Below are positions 25,180 to 33,804 of a stretch of 64,000 nt of DNA, in pieces (position 1 is the first letter of the stretch; the number at the start of each line of letters is the position of its first letter). Source of the stretch: Streptomyces caniferus (GTDB taxonomy: Bacteria > Actinomycetota > Actinomycetes > Streptomycetales > Streptomycetaceae); assembly GCF_009811555.1 (NCBI RefSeq), contig NZ_BLIN01000005.1, forward strand, positions 2,117,501 to 2,181,500. The letters are read 5' to 3'. The translations under genes and the position numbers were made by a program. Below the pieces are notes generated by a model. It was not told where the DNA came from. It was given only the letters and a program-made list of their open reading frames with translations, and did no database searches.

Positions 25180-25596
25180 GTGATCGTCCGATCCTTCAAG
25201 GACATCGAGGGCACCGACCGCCACGTCAAGGCCAAGTCCGGTACCTGGGAGAGCAAGCGCATCGTGCTCGCCAAGGAGCGCGTGGGCTTCTCGCTCCACG
25301 AGACCACCCTGTACGCCGGAACCGAGACGTCGATGTGGTACGCGAACCACATCGAGGCCGTACTGTGCGTAGAGGGTGAAGCCGAGCTCACCAACGACGA
25401 GACCGGCGAGAAGCACACCATCACGCCGGGCACGATGTACCTGCTCGACGGGCACGAGAAGCACACGATGCGGATCAAGGAGGACTTCCGCTGCGTGTGT
25501 GTCTTCAACCCGCCGGTCACCGGCCGCGAGGACCACGACGAGAACGGGGTCTACCCGCTGCTGACCGAACCGGAGTCGGAGCCCGAGACGGTCTGA
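25180..25596 (+). CDS. ectC: L-ectoine synthase
   Basis: This 138-residue cupin-fold enzyme closes N-gamma-acetyl-diaminobutyrate to ectoine. MIVRSF at the start, [20 protein letters not shown] and [11 protein letters not shown] are typical EctC sequence and carry the metal and substrate ligands. It starts at GTG 25180, 46 bp after ectB. Confidence 0.96.
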   Translation: MIVRSFKDIEGTDRHVKAKSGTWESKRIVLAKERVGFSLHETTLYAGTETSMWYANHIEAVLCVEGEAELTNDETGEKHTITPGTMYLLDGHEKHTMRIKEDFRCVCVFNPPVTGREDHDENGVYPLLTEPESEPETV

Positions 25597-25605
25597 GGCG
25601 TCCCC

Positions 25606-25634
25606 CTCCCCCGGCTACCGCTGGGAGGTGTCCC
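25606..25634 (-). repeat. Short interspersed repeat, copy 1
   Basis: Read on the minus strand, the core ACCTCCCAGCGGTAGC followed by a G run matches copy 3 at 44453-44484 and, more loosely, copy 2 at 36213-36245. It lies in the ectC-ectD gap. Such palindromic elements are scattered through Streptomyces intergenic DNA. Confidence 0.6.
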
Positions 25635-25709
25635 CGCCCCCCGTCCGGAAGCGCTGAGGAAGGCACCACGCACGACAGATTCCGTACGAGAGGAGAGGAA
25701 GGCAACACC

Positions 25710-26609
25710 ATGACCACCGCACCCGAGCGCACCACCGACCTGTATCCGACCCGCGGGACCTCCGAGGTCATCACCCCGCGGAAGGACCCGGTGGTGTGGT
25801 CGCAGCCCGGAACGGCCGGACCCTTCCGGTCGTCCGAGCTGAGCGACTTCGAACGCGACGGCTTTTTCGCCATCGGGGAGCTGCTGACGGCGGAAGAAGT
25901 CGCGGTGTACCGCGCCGAACTGGACCGTCTCGTCCTCGACCCGACGATGCGCGCCGACCCGCGCTCCATCGTCGAGCCGAAGTCACAGGACGTACGGACC
26001 GTGTTCGAGGTGCACAAGATCAGCGAGGTGTTCGCCAAACTGGTCTCCGACCCGCGCGTGGTCGGTCGTGCCCGGCAGATCCTCGGCTCGGACGTCTACG
26101 TCCACCAGTCACGGATCAATGTGAAGCCCGGCTTCGGTGCCTCCGGCTTCTACTGGCACTCGGACTTCGAGACCTGGCACGCCGAGGACGGTCTGCCGAA
26201 CATGCGCACCGTGTCGGTCTCGATCGCGCTGACGGAGAACTACGACACCAACGGCGGCTTGATGATCATGCCCGGCTCGCACCAGCACTTCGTGGGCTGT
26301 GAGGGCGCGACGCCGAAGGACAACTACAAGCGGTCGCTGCAGATGCAGGACGCGGGCATCCCGTCGGACGAGGTGCTGACGAAGATGGCGGACAAGCACA
26401 GCATCCGCCTCTTCACGGGCAAGGCCGGTTCGGCGACGTGGTTCGACTGCAATGCCATGCACGGCTCGGGTGACAACATCACGCCGTACCCGCGCAGCAA
26501 TGTCTTCATCGTCTTCAACAGCGTGGACAACGAAGCGGTGGAGCCGTTCGGGGCGCCGGTCCGGCGCCCGGAGTACATCGGAGCCCGGGACTTCACGCCG
26601 GTGAAGTAG
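25710..26609 (+). CDS. ectD: Ectoine 5-hydroxylase
   Basis: This 299-residue Fe(II)/2-oxoglutarate dioxygenase hydroxylates ectoine to 5-hydroxyectoine. The EctD signature FYWHSDFETWHAEDG supplies the iron ligands His150 and Asp152; the third ligand is His251 in MHGSGDN. ATG 25710 has a strong AGGAGAGGAAGG purine tract upstream. It ends the operon, just before a strong hairpin. Its presence means the strain should make both ectoines. Confidence 0.96.
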   Translation: MTTAPERTTDLYPTRGTSEVITPRKDPVVWSQPGTAGPFRSSELSDFERDGFFAIGELLTAEEVAVYRAELDRLVLDPTMRADPRSIVEPKSQDVRTVFEVHKISEVFAKLVSDPRVVGRARQILGSDVYVHQSRINVKPGFGASGFYWHSDFETWHAEDGLPNMRTVSVSIALTENYDTNGGLMIMPGSHQHFVGCEGATPKDNYKRSLQMQDAGIPSDEVLTKMADKHSIRLFTGKAGSATWFDCNAMHGSGDNITPYPRSNVFIVFNSVDNEAVEPFGAPVRRPEYIGARDFTPVK

Positions 26610-26630
26610 GCACGGCGAAGGACGGGTGGC

Positions 26631-26666
26631 GCGGCTGCCGCACAGCAGGGTCTGTGCGGCAGCCGC
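26631..26666. terminator. Terminator after ectABCD
   Basis: A perfect 15-bp inverted repeat (26631-26645 and 26652-26666, 6-nt loop) starts 22 bp after the ectD stop and before a convergent gene, so it probably acts in both directions. Confidence 0.9.
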
Positions 26667-26758
26667 GCTCGTGCGACCGGCGGCTTCCGGGCGCGCCGGT
26701 GCGGGCGGGAGGCACCGGGCGCGCCGGATCCGTCCCGCCCGTCCGGCCGGCGGTTTCC

Positions 26759-27829
26759 TCAGGCGTCCAGCGCCGGGTAGTCGAGGTAGCCGGTGTCGTC
26801 GCCGCCGTAGAAGCTCTCCCGGACGGGGGTGTTGAAGGGGCCGCCGCGCGCGAGCCGCCGGGGCAGGTCGGGGTTGGCGAGGAACTGCCGCCCGAAGGCC
26901 AGCAGATCGGCCGTGCCGTCCTCGATCAGGGGCAGGTCCTCGGGGCCGGTGGGGCGCCCGTCGTCGGCCGGGTTGAGGACGAAGGTCCCGGTGAAGTGCT
27001 TGCGCAGCCGGGCGATCAGCTCGTGGTCGGGGACGTCGCACAGGTGCAGATAGGCCAGGCCGAGCGGCTCGACGGCCTGCAGCAGCGCGGTGTAGAGCGG
27101 CTCGGGGTCGGGCTCCTCGATGCCGTTGAAGGGGTTGCCCGGGGAGAGCCGCAGGCCGGTGCGGTGTGCGCCGACCGCCTCGGCCACCGCCCGGGTGACC
27201 TCGACGGCGAAGCGGATGCGGCCCTCGGTCGAGCCGCCCCAGTCGTCGGTGCGCAGATTGCTGTGGGGGGCCAGGAACTGGTGCACGAGGTAGCCGTTGG
27301 CGCCGTGGATCTCCACCCCGTCGAAGCCCGCCTCGACGGCGTTGCGGGCGGCGGCCGCGAACTGGGCGACGGTGGTGCGGATCTCGGCGTCGGTGAGCTC
27401 GTGCGGGGTGACGCAGTCCTTCATGCCGTCCTCGGTGAAGACCTGGCAGGCCGCGGCCACCGGGGACGGGCCGACCGGGATCAGCCCGTCCGGCAGCAGC
27501 ACCGGGTGGCCGATCCGGCCGCCGTGCCACAGCTGCGCGAAGATCCGGCCGCCGGCGGCGTGCACCGCGTCGGTCACCCGGCGCCAGCCGGCGATCTGCT
27601 CGGGCGTGTGCAGCCCGGGGGTGAAGGGGTAGCCCTGGCCCACGACGCAGGTCTGGCTGGCCTCGGTGACGATCAGCCCGGCCGAGGCGCGCTGGGTGTA
27701 GTACGTGACCATCGAGTCGGTCGGCACCCCACCGCCCCGAGTGGCCCGGTTGCGGGTCATCGGGGCCATGACGATGCGGTTGGCGAGCGGGATGCCGGCG
27801 AGGTCGACGGGGTCGAACGCGGTGGTCAC
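26759..27829 (-). CDS. Old yellow enzyme-type alkene reductase
   Basis: This 356-residue FMN enzyme of the OYE family reduces activated C=C bonds with NAD(P)H. It shows MAPMTRNRA near the start, AQLWHGGR at about 98-105 and the substrate-binding pair His175/Asn178 in EIHGANGYL. GRQFLANPD near the C-terminus binds the FMN phosphate. GTG 27829 has GAGAGG upstream; the open frame begins ten codons earlier. The natural substrate is unknown; related enzymes reduce maleimides, quinones and nitroesters. Confidence 0.9.
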   Translation of the reverse strand: MTTAFDPVDLAGIPLANRIVMAPMTRNRATRGGGVPTDSMVTYYTQRASAGLIVTEASQTCVVGQGYPFTPGLHTPEQIAGWRRVTDAVHAAGGRIFAQLWHGGRIGHPVLLPDGLIPVGPSPVAAACQVFTEDGMKDCVTPHELTDAEIRTTVAQFAAAARNAVEAGFDGVEIHGANGYLVHQFLAPHSNLRTDDWGGSTEGRIRFAVEVTRAVAEAVGAHRTGLRLSPGNPFNGIEEPDPEPLYTALLQAVEPLGLAYLHLCDVPDHELIARLRKHFTGTFVLNPADDGRPTGPEDLPLIEDGTADLLAFGRQFLANPDLPRRLARGGPFNTPVRESFYGGDDTGYLDYPALDA

Positions 27830-27922
27830 TGAGGGCCTCTCAACTGCTCTGTGGAACAAGATCGTTGCCCATTACATCAGCTTCCTCGGGGCCCCCGCGT
27901 CCGCCCCGTGTCCCCGGCCGCG

Positions 27923-28984
27923 CTACCCCAGCAGGCTCAGCAGCCGGTCCACGTCATCGGTCGAGTTGTAGAGGTGGAAGGCCGCGCGCAGCAGTCCGCC
28001 GCGCACCGAGACCCGCACGCCCGCCGCCGCCAGCCGGTCCTCCGCGTCCGCGAGGCCGGGGGTGGAGACGATCGCCGAGCCGGGCGCGGGGCGGGGCGTA
28101 TGACCGCGCTCGGCCAGCCCCGCGCGGTAGCGGTCGGCGAGCGCGGTGTTGTGGGCGTGGACGGCGGACACGCCCAGCTCCTCGAGGAGGCTGAGGGAGT
28201 GCTCGGCGCCGATGTAGGAGAAGTAGGCGTGCGGTTCGTCGAAGCGCCGGGCGGTGGCCGCCGGCTGGATCAGCCCGTAGTTGGACTCGCCGATGTCCTC
28301 CCCCGCGACCCAGCCCGCGTGGAGTGCAGCGGGCCACTCCTCGCCCCGCCCGACGTCGCCGCCGAACGCCATGAAGGTCGCCCCGCGCGGGCACAGCAGC
28401 CACTTGAAGGCACCGGCGACGACGAAGTCGAAGTCCGCGGCGCGCAGCGGCAGCCAGCCGGCGGACTGGGTGATGTCCAGATAGGTGCGCGCCCCGTGGG
28501 CCCGGGCGGCCTCGCGGATTGCCGCCAGGTCGGCGATCCGGCCGTCGAGGGACTGCACGGCACTGAAGGCGACCAGCGCGGTGCCGGGGCGCACCGCATC
28601 GGCGAGCGCCTCCAGCGGCACGGTGCGCAGCTTGATTCCCGGGTGGGCGGCGAGCGGATTGACCAGCGAGCTGAAGTCGCCTTCGGGAGCGAGCACTTCG
28701 GCTCCCGCCGGGAGCGAGGCGGCGACGAACGCGGACTGCACCGCGACCGAGCTGCCGACGGCGACCCGGTCGGCGGGGACGTCCAGCAGCCGGGCGAAAG
28801 CGGCCCGGGAGGCCGTGGCGGCACCGAGGTAGTCGCGGCCCATGGTGCCGTAGGAGGCGGACTCGTCGAGGGCCGCGCGCACGGCGGCGGCGCTGCGCCG
28901 GGGAAGGAGTCCGCTGGAGGCGGAGTTCAGATACGTCGTCTCGGGGGCGAATTCGTCCCCGCCGAGTGGTTCGAGTCGCTGCAT
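27923..28984 (-). CDS. Class V aminotransferase-fold PLP enzyme
   Basis: This 353-residue fold type I PLP protein resembles cysteine desulfurase/isopenicillin epimerase-like enzymes. It begins TTYLNSASSGLLP, has YLDITQSAGW with the cofactor-binding Asp, and Lys194 in AGAFKWLLCPRG as Schiff base. There is no conserved catalytic Cys loop, so sulfur transfer is unlikely and an epimerase, lyase or aminotransferase role is more probable. I took ATG 28984 rather than 29020, which would add 12 unlike residues. Confidence 0.85.
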   Translation of the reverse strand: MQRLEPLGGDEFAPETTYLNSASSGLLPRRSAAAVRAALDESASYGTMGRDYLGAATASRAAFARLLDVPADRVAVGSSVAVQSAFVAASLPAGAEVLAPEGDFSSLVNPLAAHPGIKLRTVPLEALADAVRPGTALVAFSAVQSLDGRIADLAAIREAARAHGARTYLDITQSAGWLPLRAADFDFVVAGAFKWLLCPRGATFMAFGGDVGRGEEWPAALHAGWVAGEDIGESNYGLIQPAATARRFDEPHAYFSYIGAEHSLSLLEELGVSAVHAHNTALADRYRAGLAERGHTPRPAPGSAIVSTPGLADAEDRLAAAGVRVSVRGGLLRAAFHLYNSTDDVDRLLSLLG

Positions 28985-29097
28985 GCCCCCACTGTGCGCG
29001 GCGAACTGCGCCGCGTCCATGGCGAATCCGCTGGGCCGGCCCGCAAGCGTTCCTTATCGGCGCAGGTCACGAGGGGTGCGAGCGAGCCGGCCCACGC

Positions 29098-29802
29098 TCA
29101 CTTCCCGGGCACGGCGCAGCCGTCGTCGCCGCACACCCCGGCCCCGTCGGCCGCCGGGACCAGCACCGGCCGGTCGGCGTGCGCGCGCTCCAGCGCCTGT
29201 CGGAAGACCTCGGCGGGCTGGCCGCCGGAGATGCCGTAGCGGCGGTCGATGACGAAGAACGGCACGCCGGTGGCGCCCAGCTCCGCGGCCTCGCGCTCAT
29301 CGGCGCGCACCTCCTGTGCGTACGCCCCGGGGTCGGCGAGCACCCGGTCGGCCTCCTCGGCGGGCAGCCCCGCGCACACGGCGATCTCGCGGAGCACGGC
29401 GGGGTCGCCGAGCGTCCTGGCCTCGGCGAAGTTGGCGCGGTAGAAGGCGTCGAGCAGGGTGTGGTGGACGCCGTGCGCGGCGGCGGCGTGCAGCAGCCGG
29501 TGCAGGTCGAAGGTGTTGCCGTGGATCCGGTCGGAGCGGTAGTCCAGCCCCTCCCCGGCCGCCGCCTCGGCGACCCTGGCCTCCATCGCCTCGGCCTGCT
29601 CGCGGGTCACGCCGTACTTCGTGGCGAGCATGTCGAGCACCGGGACGTCGGTGGCGGCCGGTGCGTTCGGGTCCAGCTCGAAGGAGCGGTGCACCACCTC
29701 GACACCGTCGCGGTGCGCGAAGGCGGCGAGCCCGGCCTCGAAGCGGGCCTTGCCGATGTAGCACCAGGGGCAGGCGATGTCGGACCAGATTTCGACGCGC
29801 AT
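29098..29802 (-). CDS. DsbA/FrnE-family thiol oxidoreductase
   Basis: This 234-residue cytoplasmic thioredoxin-fold protein has CPWC near residue 11 and a helical insertion, as in FrnE and 2-hydroxychromene-2-carboxylate isomerase relatives. GATGVPFFVIDRRYGISGGQP gives the cis-proline loop. The C-terminus has CGDDGC, a second redox or metal-binding pair, as in FrnE. ATG 29802 follows GAGGAAAG by seven bases. It is divergent from the methyltransferase gene 79 bp away. Confidence 0.9.
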   Translation of the reverse strand: MRVEIWSDIACPWCYIGKARFEAGLAAFAHRDGVEVVHRSFELDPNAPAATDVPVLDMLATKYGVTREQAEAMEARVAEAAAGEGLDYRSDRIHGNTFDLHRLLHAAAAHGVHHTLLDAFYRANFAEARTLGDPAVLREIAVCAGLPAEEADRVLADPGAYAQEVRADEREAAELGATGVPFFVIDRRYGISGGQPAEVFRQALERAHADRPVLVPAADGAGVCGDDGCAVPGK

Positions 29803-29881
29803 GTGCTGACTTTCCTCGTCATGGATGTGTCCCGGTGCAACCTCGGGGGGCGGCGGGCTATTCCGTGGGTAGCGTCCCGGC

Positions 29882-30562
29882 ATGACCTCGCCACAGGAAT
29901 TCCTCGGCTTCTGGGAGACGACCGGGTCCGCGAAGACCTTCACCCATCCGCTCGATCCGGCGCTGCTGGACGCCTACGTGCCGCGGAGCGCGCGGATGCT
30001 GGACTACGGCTGCGGCTACGGGCGGCTGACCGCCGAGCTGACCGGGCTCGGCTACCGCGCGGTGCGCGGGGTGGACGTCTCGGCGGCGCTGATCGCACGG
30101 GGGCGGCGCGAGCACCCGGAGCTGGAGCTCATGCGGTGCCCCGGGTTCCCGTTGCCGTTCGAGGACGGTGCCTTCGACGCGGCGCTGCTGTTCGCGGTGC
30201 TCACCTGCGTACCCGCGGACGCGGACCAGACGGCGATCGCCGGGGAGCTGGGGCGGCTGGTGCGGCCCGGCGGGGTGCTGTACCTGAGCGATGTGCCGCT
30301 GCAGGACGATGCGCTCAACCGGGAGCGGTATGCCCGGTTCGCGGAGCGCTACGGGACGTACGGGGTCTTCGAGACGCCCGATGGCGGGGTGTTCCGGCAC
30401 CATCCGCCGGAGCGGCTGCGCGGGCTGCTGCGGGAGGCCGGCTTCTCGGTGCGCAAGGAGCGGGTGGGCGTGGTGGGCACGCTGGACGGGCGGACGGCGG
30501 AGCGGCTGCAGATCATCGCCGTCAGGGAGCCGGAGCCGTCGCCAGGTCCAGCGTCAGGGTGA
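29882..30562 (+). CDS. Class I SAM-dependent methyltransferase
   Basis: This 226-residue Rossmann methyltransferase has motif I LDYGCGYGRLTAEL (about 40-53), an acidic motif II end VDVS, and FDAALLFAVLTC as motif IV. The rest is variable and the acceptor is unknown. Its last 41 bp overlap, on the opposite strand, the 3' end of the GNAT gene. Confidence 0.85.
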   Translation: MTSPQEFLGFWETTGSAKTFTHPLDPALLDAYVPRSARMLDYGCGYGRLTAELTGLGYRAVRGVDVSAALIARGRREHPELELMRCPGFPLPFEDGAFDAALLFAVLTCVPADADQTAIAGELGRLVRPGGVLYLSDVPLQDDALNRERYARFAERYGTYGVFETPDGGVFRHHPPERLRGLLREAGFSVRKERVGVVGTLDGRTAERLQIIAVREPEPSPGPASG

Positions 30563-31055
30563 GGTGGGTGGCGTCCGGGGCGGGGCGGCGGTCCGGGTCG
30601 GGGCGCCAGCCGAGGCCCGCGTAGAAGGCGCGGGCGCGGTGGTTGTGCCAGAGCACGTCGAGGGCGGCGCGGGAGTAGCCGGCCGTGCGCCAGGCCCGCA
30701 GGCAGGAGGTGTGCAGGGCGCGGCCGATGCCGGTGCCCCAGTGGCCGGGGTCGACATGGAGCTGGTGGAGCGTGACGGCCGGCCGGCCGTCGTCGTCGCG
30801 CCGGCGGTAGGAGGCCGCGCCGACGACCGCGCCGTGCCGTGCGGCGCACAGTACGGGGGTGTCGTCGCCCTCCAGGACGCGGGACCAGGCGTCGTGCCAG
30901 CGGAGCTGCTCGGCCGGGGCGTCGAAGGGGGTGTCCGGGAACCGGGCGCGGTGCAGAGCGGCGCGGGCACCGGTGTGCAGGGCGGCGATCGCGGCCAGGT
31001 CCGCACGGGTCGCGTCGCGGACCTGGCACGCGGCGGCGTCGGTGGTGGGGCGCAC
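30522..31055 (-). CDS. GNAT-family N-acetyltransferase
   Basis: This 177-residue GNAT protein has VRDATRADLAAIAALH at the N-terminus, LHVDPGHWGTGIGRALH as the acetyl-CoA loop and LDVLWHNHRARAFYAGLGW as the C-terminal signature. GTG 31055 lies five bases after the dehydrogenase stop, so it is probably the second gene of that transcript. The substrate is unknown. Confidence 0.82.
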   Translation of the reverse strand: MRPTTDAAACQVRDATRADLAAIAALHTGARAALHRARFPDTPFDAPAEQLRWHDAWSRVLEGDDTPVLCAARHGAVVGAASYRRRDDDGRPAVTLHQLHVDPGHWGTGIGRALHTSCLRAWRTAGYSRAALDVLWHNHRARAFYAGLGWRPDPDRRPAPDATHLTLTLDLATAPAP

Positions 31056-31060
31056 GGTGC

Positions 31061-32602
31061 CTAGGCGCCCTCGGCGCGGTCGTCGACCCGGCGCGGCAGG
31101 CCGAGCGGATTGTCCTCGCGCAGCTCGGGCGGCAGCAGCGCGGCGGGGGCGTCCTGGTAGGCGACCGGGCGCAGCCAGCGCTCGACGGCGGTGCCGCCCA
31201 CGGAGGTGGAGGTGGACGTGGTGGCCGGGTAAGGGCCGCCGTGGTGCTGGGCGGGGGCGACCGCGACACCGGTCGGCCAGCCGTTGACGACCACCCGGCC
31301 GGCGAGCGGGGTGACCTCGGCCAGCAGCCGGGCGCCGCGGCCCTCGTCGTCGGTGCCGGCGCTCTCCGCGGCACCGAGCTGCAGGGTCGCGGAGAGGTTG
31401 CCGGGGAGCCGGGCGAGTACGGCGCCGATCTCGGCCTCGTCGGTGTAGCGGGCGACGACGGTGACCGGGCCGAAGCACTCCTCCAGGAGGAGGTCGTGCG
31501 GGCCTTCGGAGGCGAGGCGGGCGGCGGGGACGGCGAGGAAGCCGGCGCTGACGGTGTGCTCGCCGCCCGCGCCCGGTGTCACCGGGGCCTCGACGTCGGG
31601 GAGCTCGGCGCGGGTGCGGACCCCGTCGAGGAAGGCCTCGCGCATCCGCTGGTCGAGCAGCACCCCGGCCTCGGTGTCGCTGACCGCGGCGGTCAGCGAC
31701 GTCAGCAGCCGGTCGCCCACCTCTCCCCCGGGCGCCAGGACCAGGCCCGGCTTGACGCAGAACTGGCCGACGCCGAGCGTCATCGCACCGGCCAGCCCGG
31801 CGCCGATCTGCTCGGCGCGTTCCCCGGCGGCGGCCTCGGTGATCACGACGGGGTTGAGGCTGCCCAGCTCGCCGTGGAAGGGGATGGGGTGCGGGCGGGC
31901 CGCGGCCGCGTCGTACAGGGCGCGGCCGCCGCGCACCGAGCCGGTGAACCCGGCCGCGGTGATCAGCGGGTGGCGCACCAGGTCGATACCGGCCTGGAAG
32001 CCGTGCACCAGGTTCAGCACGCCCTCCGGCAGGCCGACCTCGGCGGCGGCCCGGCGCAGCAGCGCGGCACATAGCTCAGAGGTGGCCGGGTGGTCCGGGT
32101 GCGCCTTGACGACGACGGGGCAGCCGGCCGCGAGGGCGCTGGCGGTGTCGCCGCCGGGCACCGAGAAGGCGAGCGGGAAGTTGCTGGCGGAGTAGACCGC
32201 GACCGGACCCAGCGGGATCTTGTAACGGCGCAGGTCGGGCCGGGGCGGGGTGAGGCCGGGGTCGGCGTGGTCGATCCGTACGTCGAGGAAGCCGCCCTCC
32301 TCCACGAGGTCCGCGAAGGACCGCAACTGGTAGGTGGTGCGGCCGAGTTCGCCGGTGAGCCGGCCGGGGCCGAGCGCGGTCTCGGCGTCGGCGGCCTCGA
32401 TGACCGCGTCGCCCGCCTCGTCGAGCAGCTCGGCGGCGCGGCGCAACAGGGCGGCGCGTACGGCACGCTCGGCGAGCGCACCACGGGCGGCGTGGGCCGC
32501 GCGGACCACGGAATCCACCTCGTCGGCTGTGGCTTCCACCGCGACCTGTTCCCGCTGCTTCCCGGTTCGGGGGTCGACACTCCAGACTGGTGCTGCTGTC
32601 AC
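31061..32602 (-). CDS. Alpha-ketoglutarate semialdehyde dehydrogenase-type aldehyde dehydrogenase
   Basis: This 513-residue NAD(P)-dependent aldehyde dehydrogenase matches the subfamily that oxidises 2,5-dioxopentanoate to 2-oxoglutarate in pentose, hydroxyproline and aldarate breakdown. Glu245 in FHGELGSLNP and nucleophile Cys282 in GQFCVKPG are present, with SASNFPLAFSVPGGDTASALAAG as the cofactor strand. GTG 32602 has GGAGGA seven bases upstream. An IclR regulator is divergent from it, and uronate dehydrogenase and broken kdgD lie 4 kb away, which supports a sugar-acid role. Confidence 0.85.
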   Translation of the reverse strand: MTAAPVWSVDPRTGKQREQVAVEATADEVDSVVRAAHAARGALAERAVRAALLRRAAELLDEAGDAVIEAADAETALGPGRLTGELGRTTYQLRSFADLVEEGGFLDVRIDHADPGLTPPRPDLRRYKIPLGPVAVYSASNFPLAFSVPGGDTASALAAGCPVVVKAHPDHPATSELCAALLRRAAAEVGLPEGVLNLVHGFQAGIDLVRHPLITAAGFTGSVRGGRALYDAAAARPHPIPFHGELGSLNPVVITEAAAGERAEQIGAGLAGAMTLGVGQFCVKPGLVLAPGGEVGDRLLTSLTAAVSDTEAGVLLDQRMREAFLDGVRTRAELPDVEAPVTPGAGGEHTVSAGFLAVPAARLASEGPHDLLLEECFGPVTVVARYTDEAEIGAVLARLPGNLSATLQLGAAESAGTDDEGRGARLLAEVTPLAGRVVVNGWPTGVAVAPAQHHGGPYPATTSTSTSVGGTAVERWLRPVAYQDAPAALLPPELREDNPLGLPRRVDDRAEGA

Positions 32603-32661
32603 CGTGCATTCCTCCCGGGCGATGCGCCTGCCGAGTTTTTCCGCGTCCTGCCACCTCAGTG

Positions 32662-32708
32662 AGCGTTCGATATGCTGAACGCTGTCCCAGATGGTGAACA
32701 ACTGGGAC
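32662..32708. promoter_or_regulatory. Two abutting palindromes, candidate IclR operators
   Basis: AGCGTTC-8-GAACGCT occupies 32662-32683 and GTCCCAG-11-CTGGGAC occupies 32684-32708, both perfect. They lie between the divergent dehydrogenase and IclR genes. The first resembles GTTC-n8-GAAC sites of IclR-family regulators. The assignment is inferred from position. Confidence 0.6.
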
Positions 32709-32741
32709 TCTATGGCTGTCCGAACAGAGGGGTCAAGGGCG

Positions 32742-33512
32742 ATGTCAGCTGCCGAGACCGGTGGATCTCAGGTCAAATCCGCGGTGCGGACGGTGGAGTT
32801 GCTCGAGTACTTCGCCCACCGCTCCGGTATGCACAGCCTGGCCTCCGTCCAAGAAGCCGTCGGCTACCCCAAATCCAGCCTCTACATGCTGCTGCGCACC
32901 CTGGTCGACCTCGGCTGGGTCGAGACCGACGCCACCGGCACCCGCTACGGTATCGGCGTCCGCGCGCTGCTGGTCGGCACGTCGTACATCGACGGCGACG
33001 AGGTGGTGGCCGCGGCCCGGCCGACACTGGACCGGCTCTCGGACGACACCACCGAGACCATCCACCTCGCCCGCCTGGACGGCACCAACGTCGTCTACCT
33101 CGCCACCCGCCAGTCGCAGCACTATCTGCGGCCCTTCACCCGCGTCGGCCGGCGGCTGCCCGCGCACTCGACCTCGCTGGGCAAGGCGCTGCTCGCCACG
33201 TACACCGACGATCAGGTGCGGGCGATGCTGCCGCCGGCCCTCGCGCAGCTGACCGAGCACACCCTCACCGACCGCGAGCAGCTGATCGAGGAGCTGCACG
33301 CGGTGCGCGAGCAGGGCTATGCGGTCGACCGCGAGGAGAACACCCTGGGCCTGCGCTGCTTCGGCGTCGCGATCCCCTACCGCACCCCGGCCCGGGACGC
33401 GATCAGCTGCTCGGTGCCGGTGGCCCGGCTGACCCCGGACCATGAGCAGATGATCAAGGACACCCTGTTCGACGCCCGCGACCGGCTGACGCTGGCCACC
33501 CGACGGCTGTGA
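32742..33512 (+). CDS. IclR-family transcriptional regulator
   Basis: This 256-residue regulator has an N-terminal winged helix (KSAVRTVELLEYFAHR, VGYPKSSLYMLLRTL) and a C-terminal IclR effector domain (LPAHSTSLGKALLA, NTLGLRCFGVAIPYR). It probably controls the divergent dehydrogenase through the palindromes at 32662-32708. The frame also has ATGs at 32691 and 32712, but the first lies inside a palindrome; I prefer 32742, which has AAGGG upstream. The effector is probably a sugar acid, by context. Confidence 0.85.
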   Translation: MSAAETGGSQVKSAVRTVELLEYFAHRSGMHSLASVQEAVGYPKSSLYMLLRTLVDLGWVETDATGTRYGIGVRALLVGTSYIDGDEVVAAARPTLDRLSDDTTETIHLARLDGTNVVYLATRQSQHYLRPFTRVGRRLPAHSTSLGKALLATYTDDQVRAMLPPALAQLTEHTLTDREQLIEELHAVREQGYAVDREENTLGLRCFGVAIPYRTPARDAISCSVPVARLTPDHEQMIKDTLFDARDRLTLATRRL

Positions 33513-33804
33513 GACGCCTCGGCCGGACGGCAGGGCGTCCCCTCACCCGAGCACGGTTCCCCCTCCCCCGTACGGCGGAGGGGGATCGTCGTCAGGGCCG
33601 AGGCGCACCGGGGGCGGCCTCCGGGAGGCTGGACGCCATGAACGCCCGCACCGGCCGCCCCTCATGGGCGCCGCACCCAGGACGCCGCGCCGCCGGTGAG
33701 CCGCCCGCACCGCCGAGGCGCCTCGCCCCCGCCGTGCGGAGAACCGCCGGGACGAGGACGGCCCGCGGCGGGGCCCGCTTCTTCGCCGCAGGCGGGGCCG
33801 TCCG
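33513..33804. other. Gap between the IclR and sensor-kinase genes
   Basis: These 292 bp contain the hairpin at 33558-33585 and the kinase 5' region. A plus frame from 33638 is Arg/Pro-rich with no coding bias. I searched both strands for the lost C-terminal half of KdgD and found no trace. Confidence 0.5.
33558..33585 (+). terminator. Terminator after the IclR gene
   Basis: A 9-bp perfect stem (33558-33566 and 33577-33585) with a 10-nt loop lies 46 bp after the regulator's stop and is followed by TCGTCGTC. Confidence 0.65.

Noticed and set aside
33513..33804. Search for the missing half of kdgD
   Set aside because: No frame on either strand shows the Schiff-base lysine region or the KdgD C-terminus, so simple insertion without loss is not supported here.
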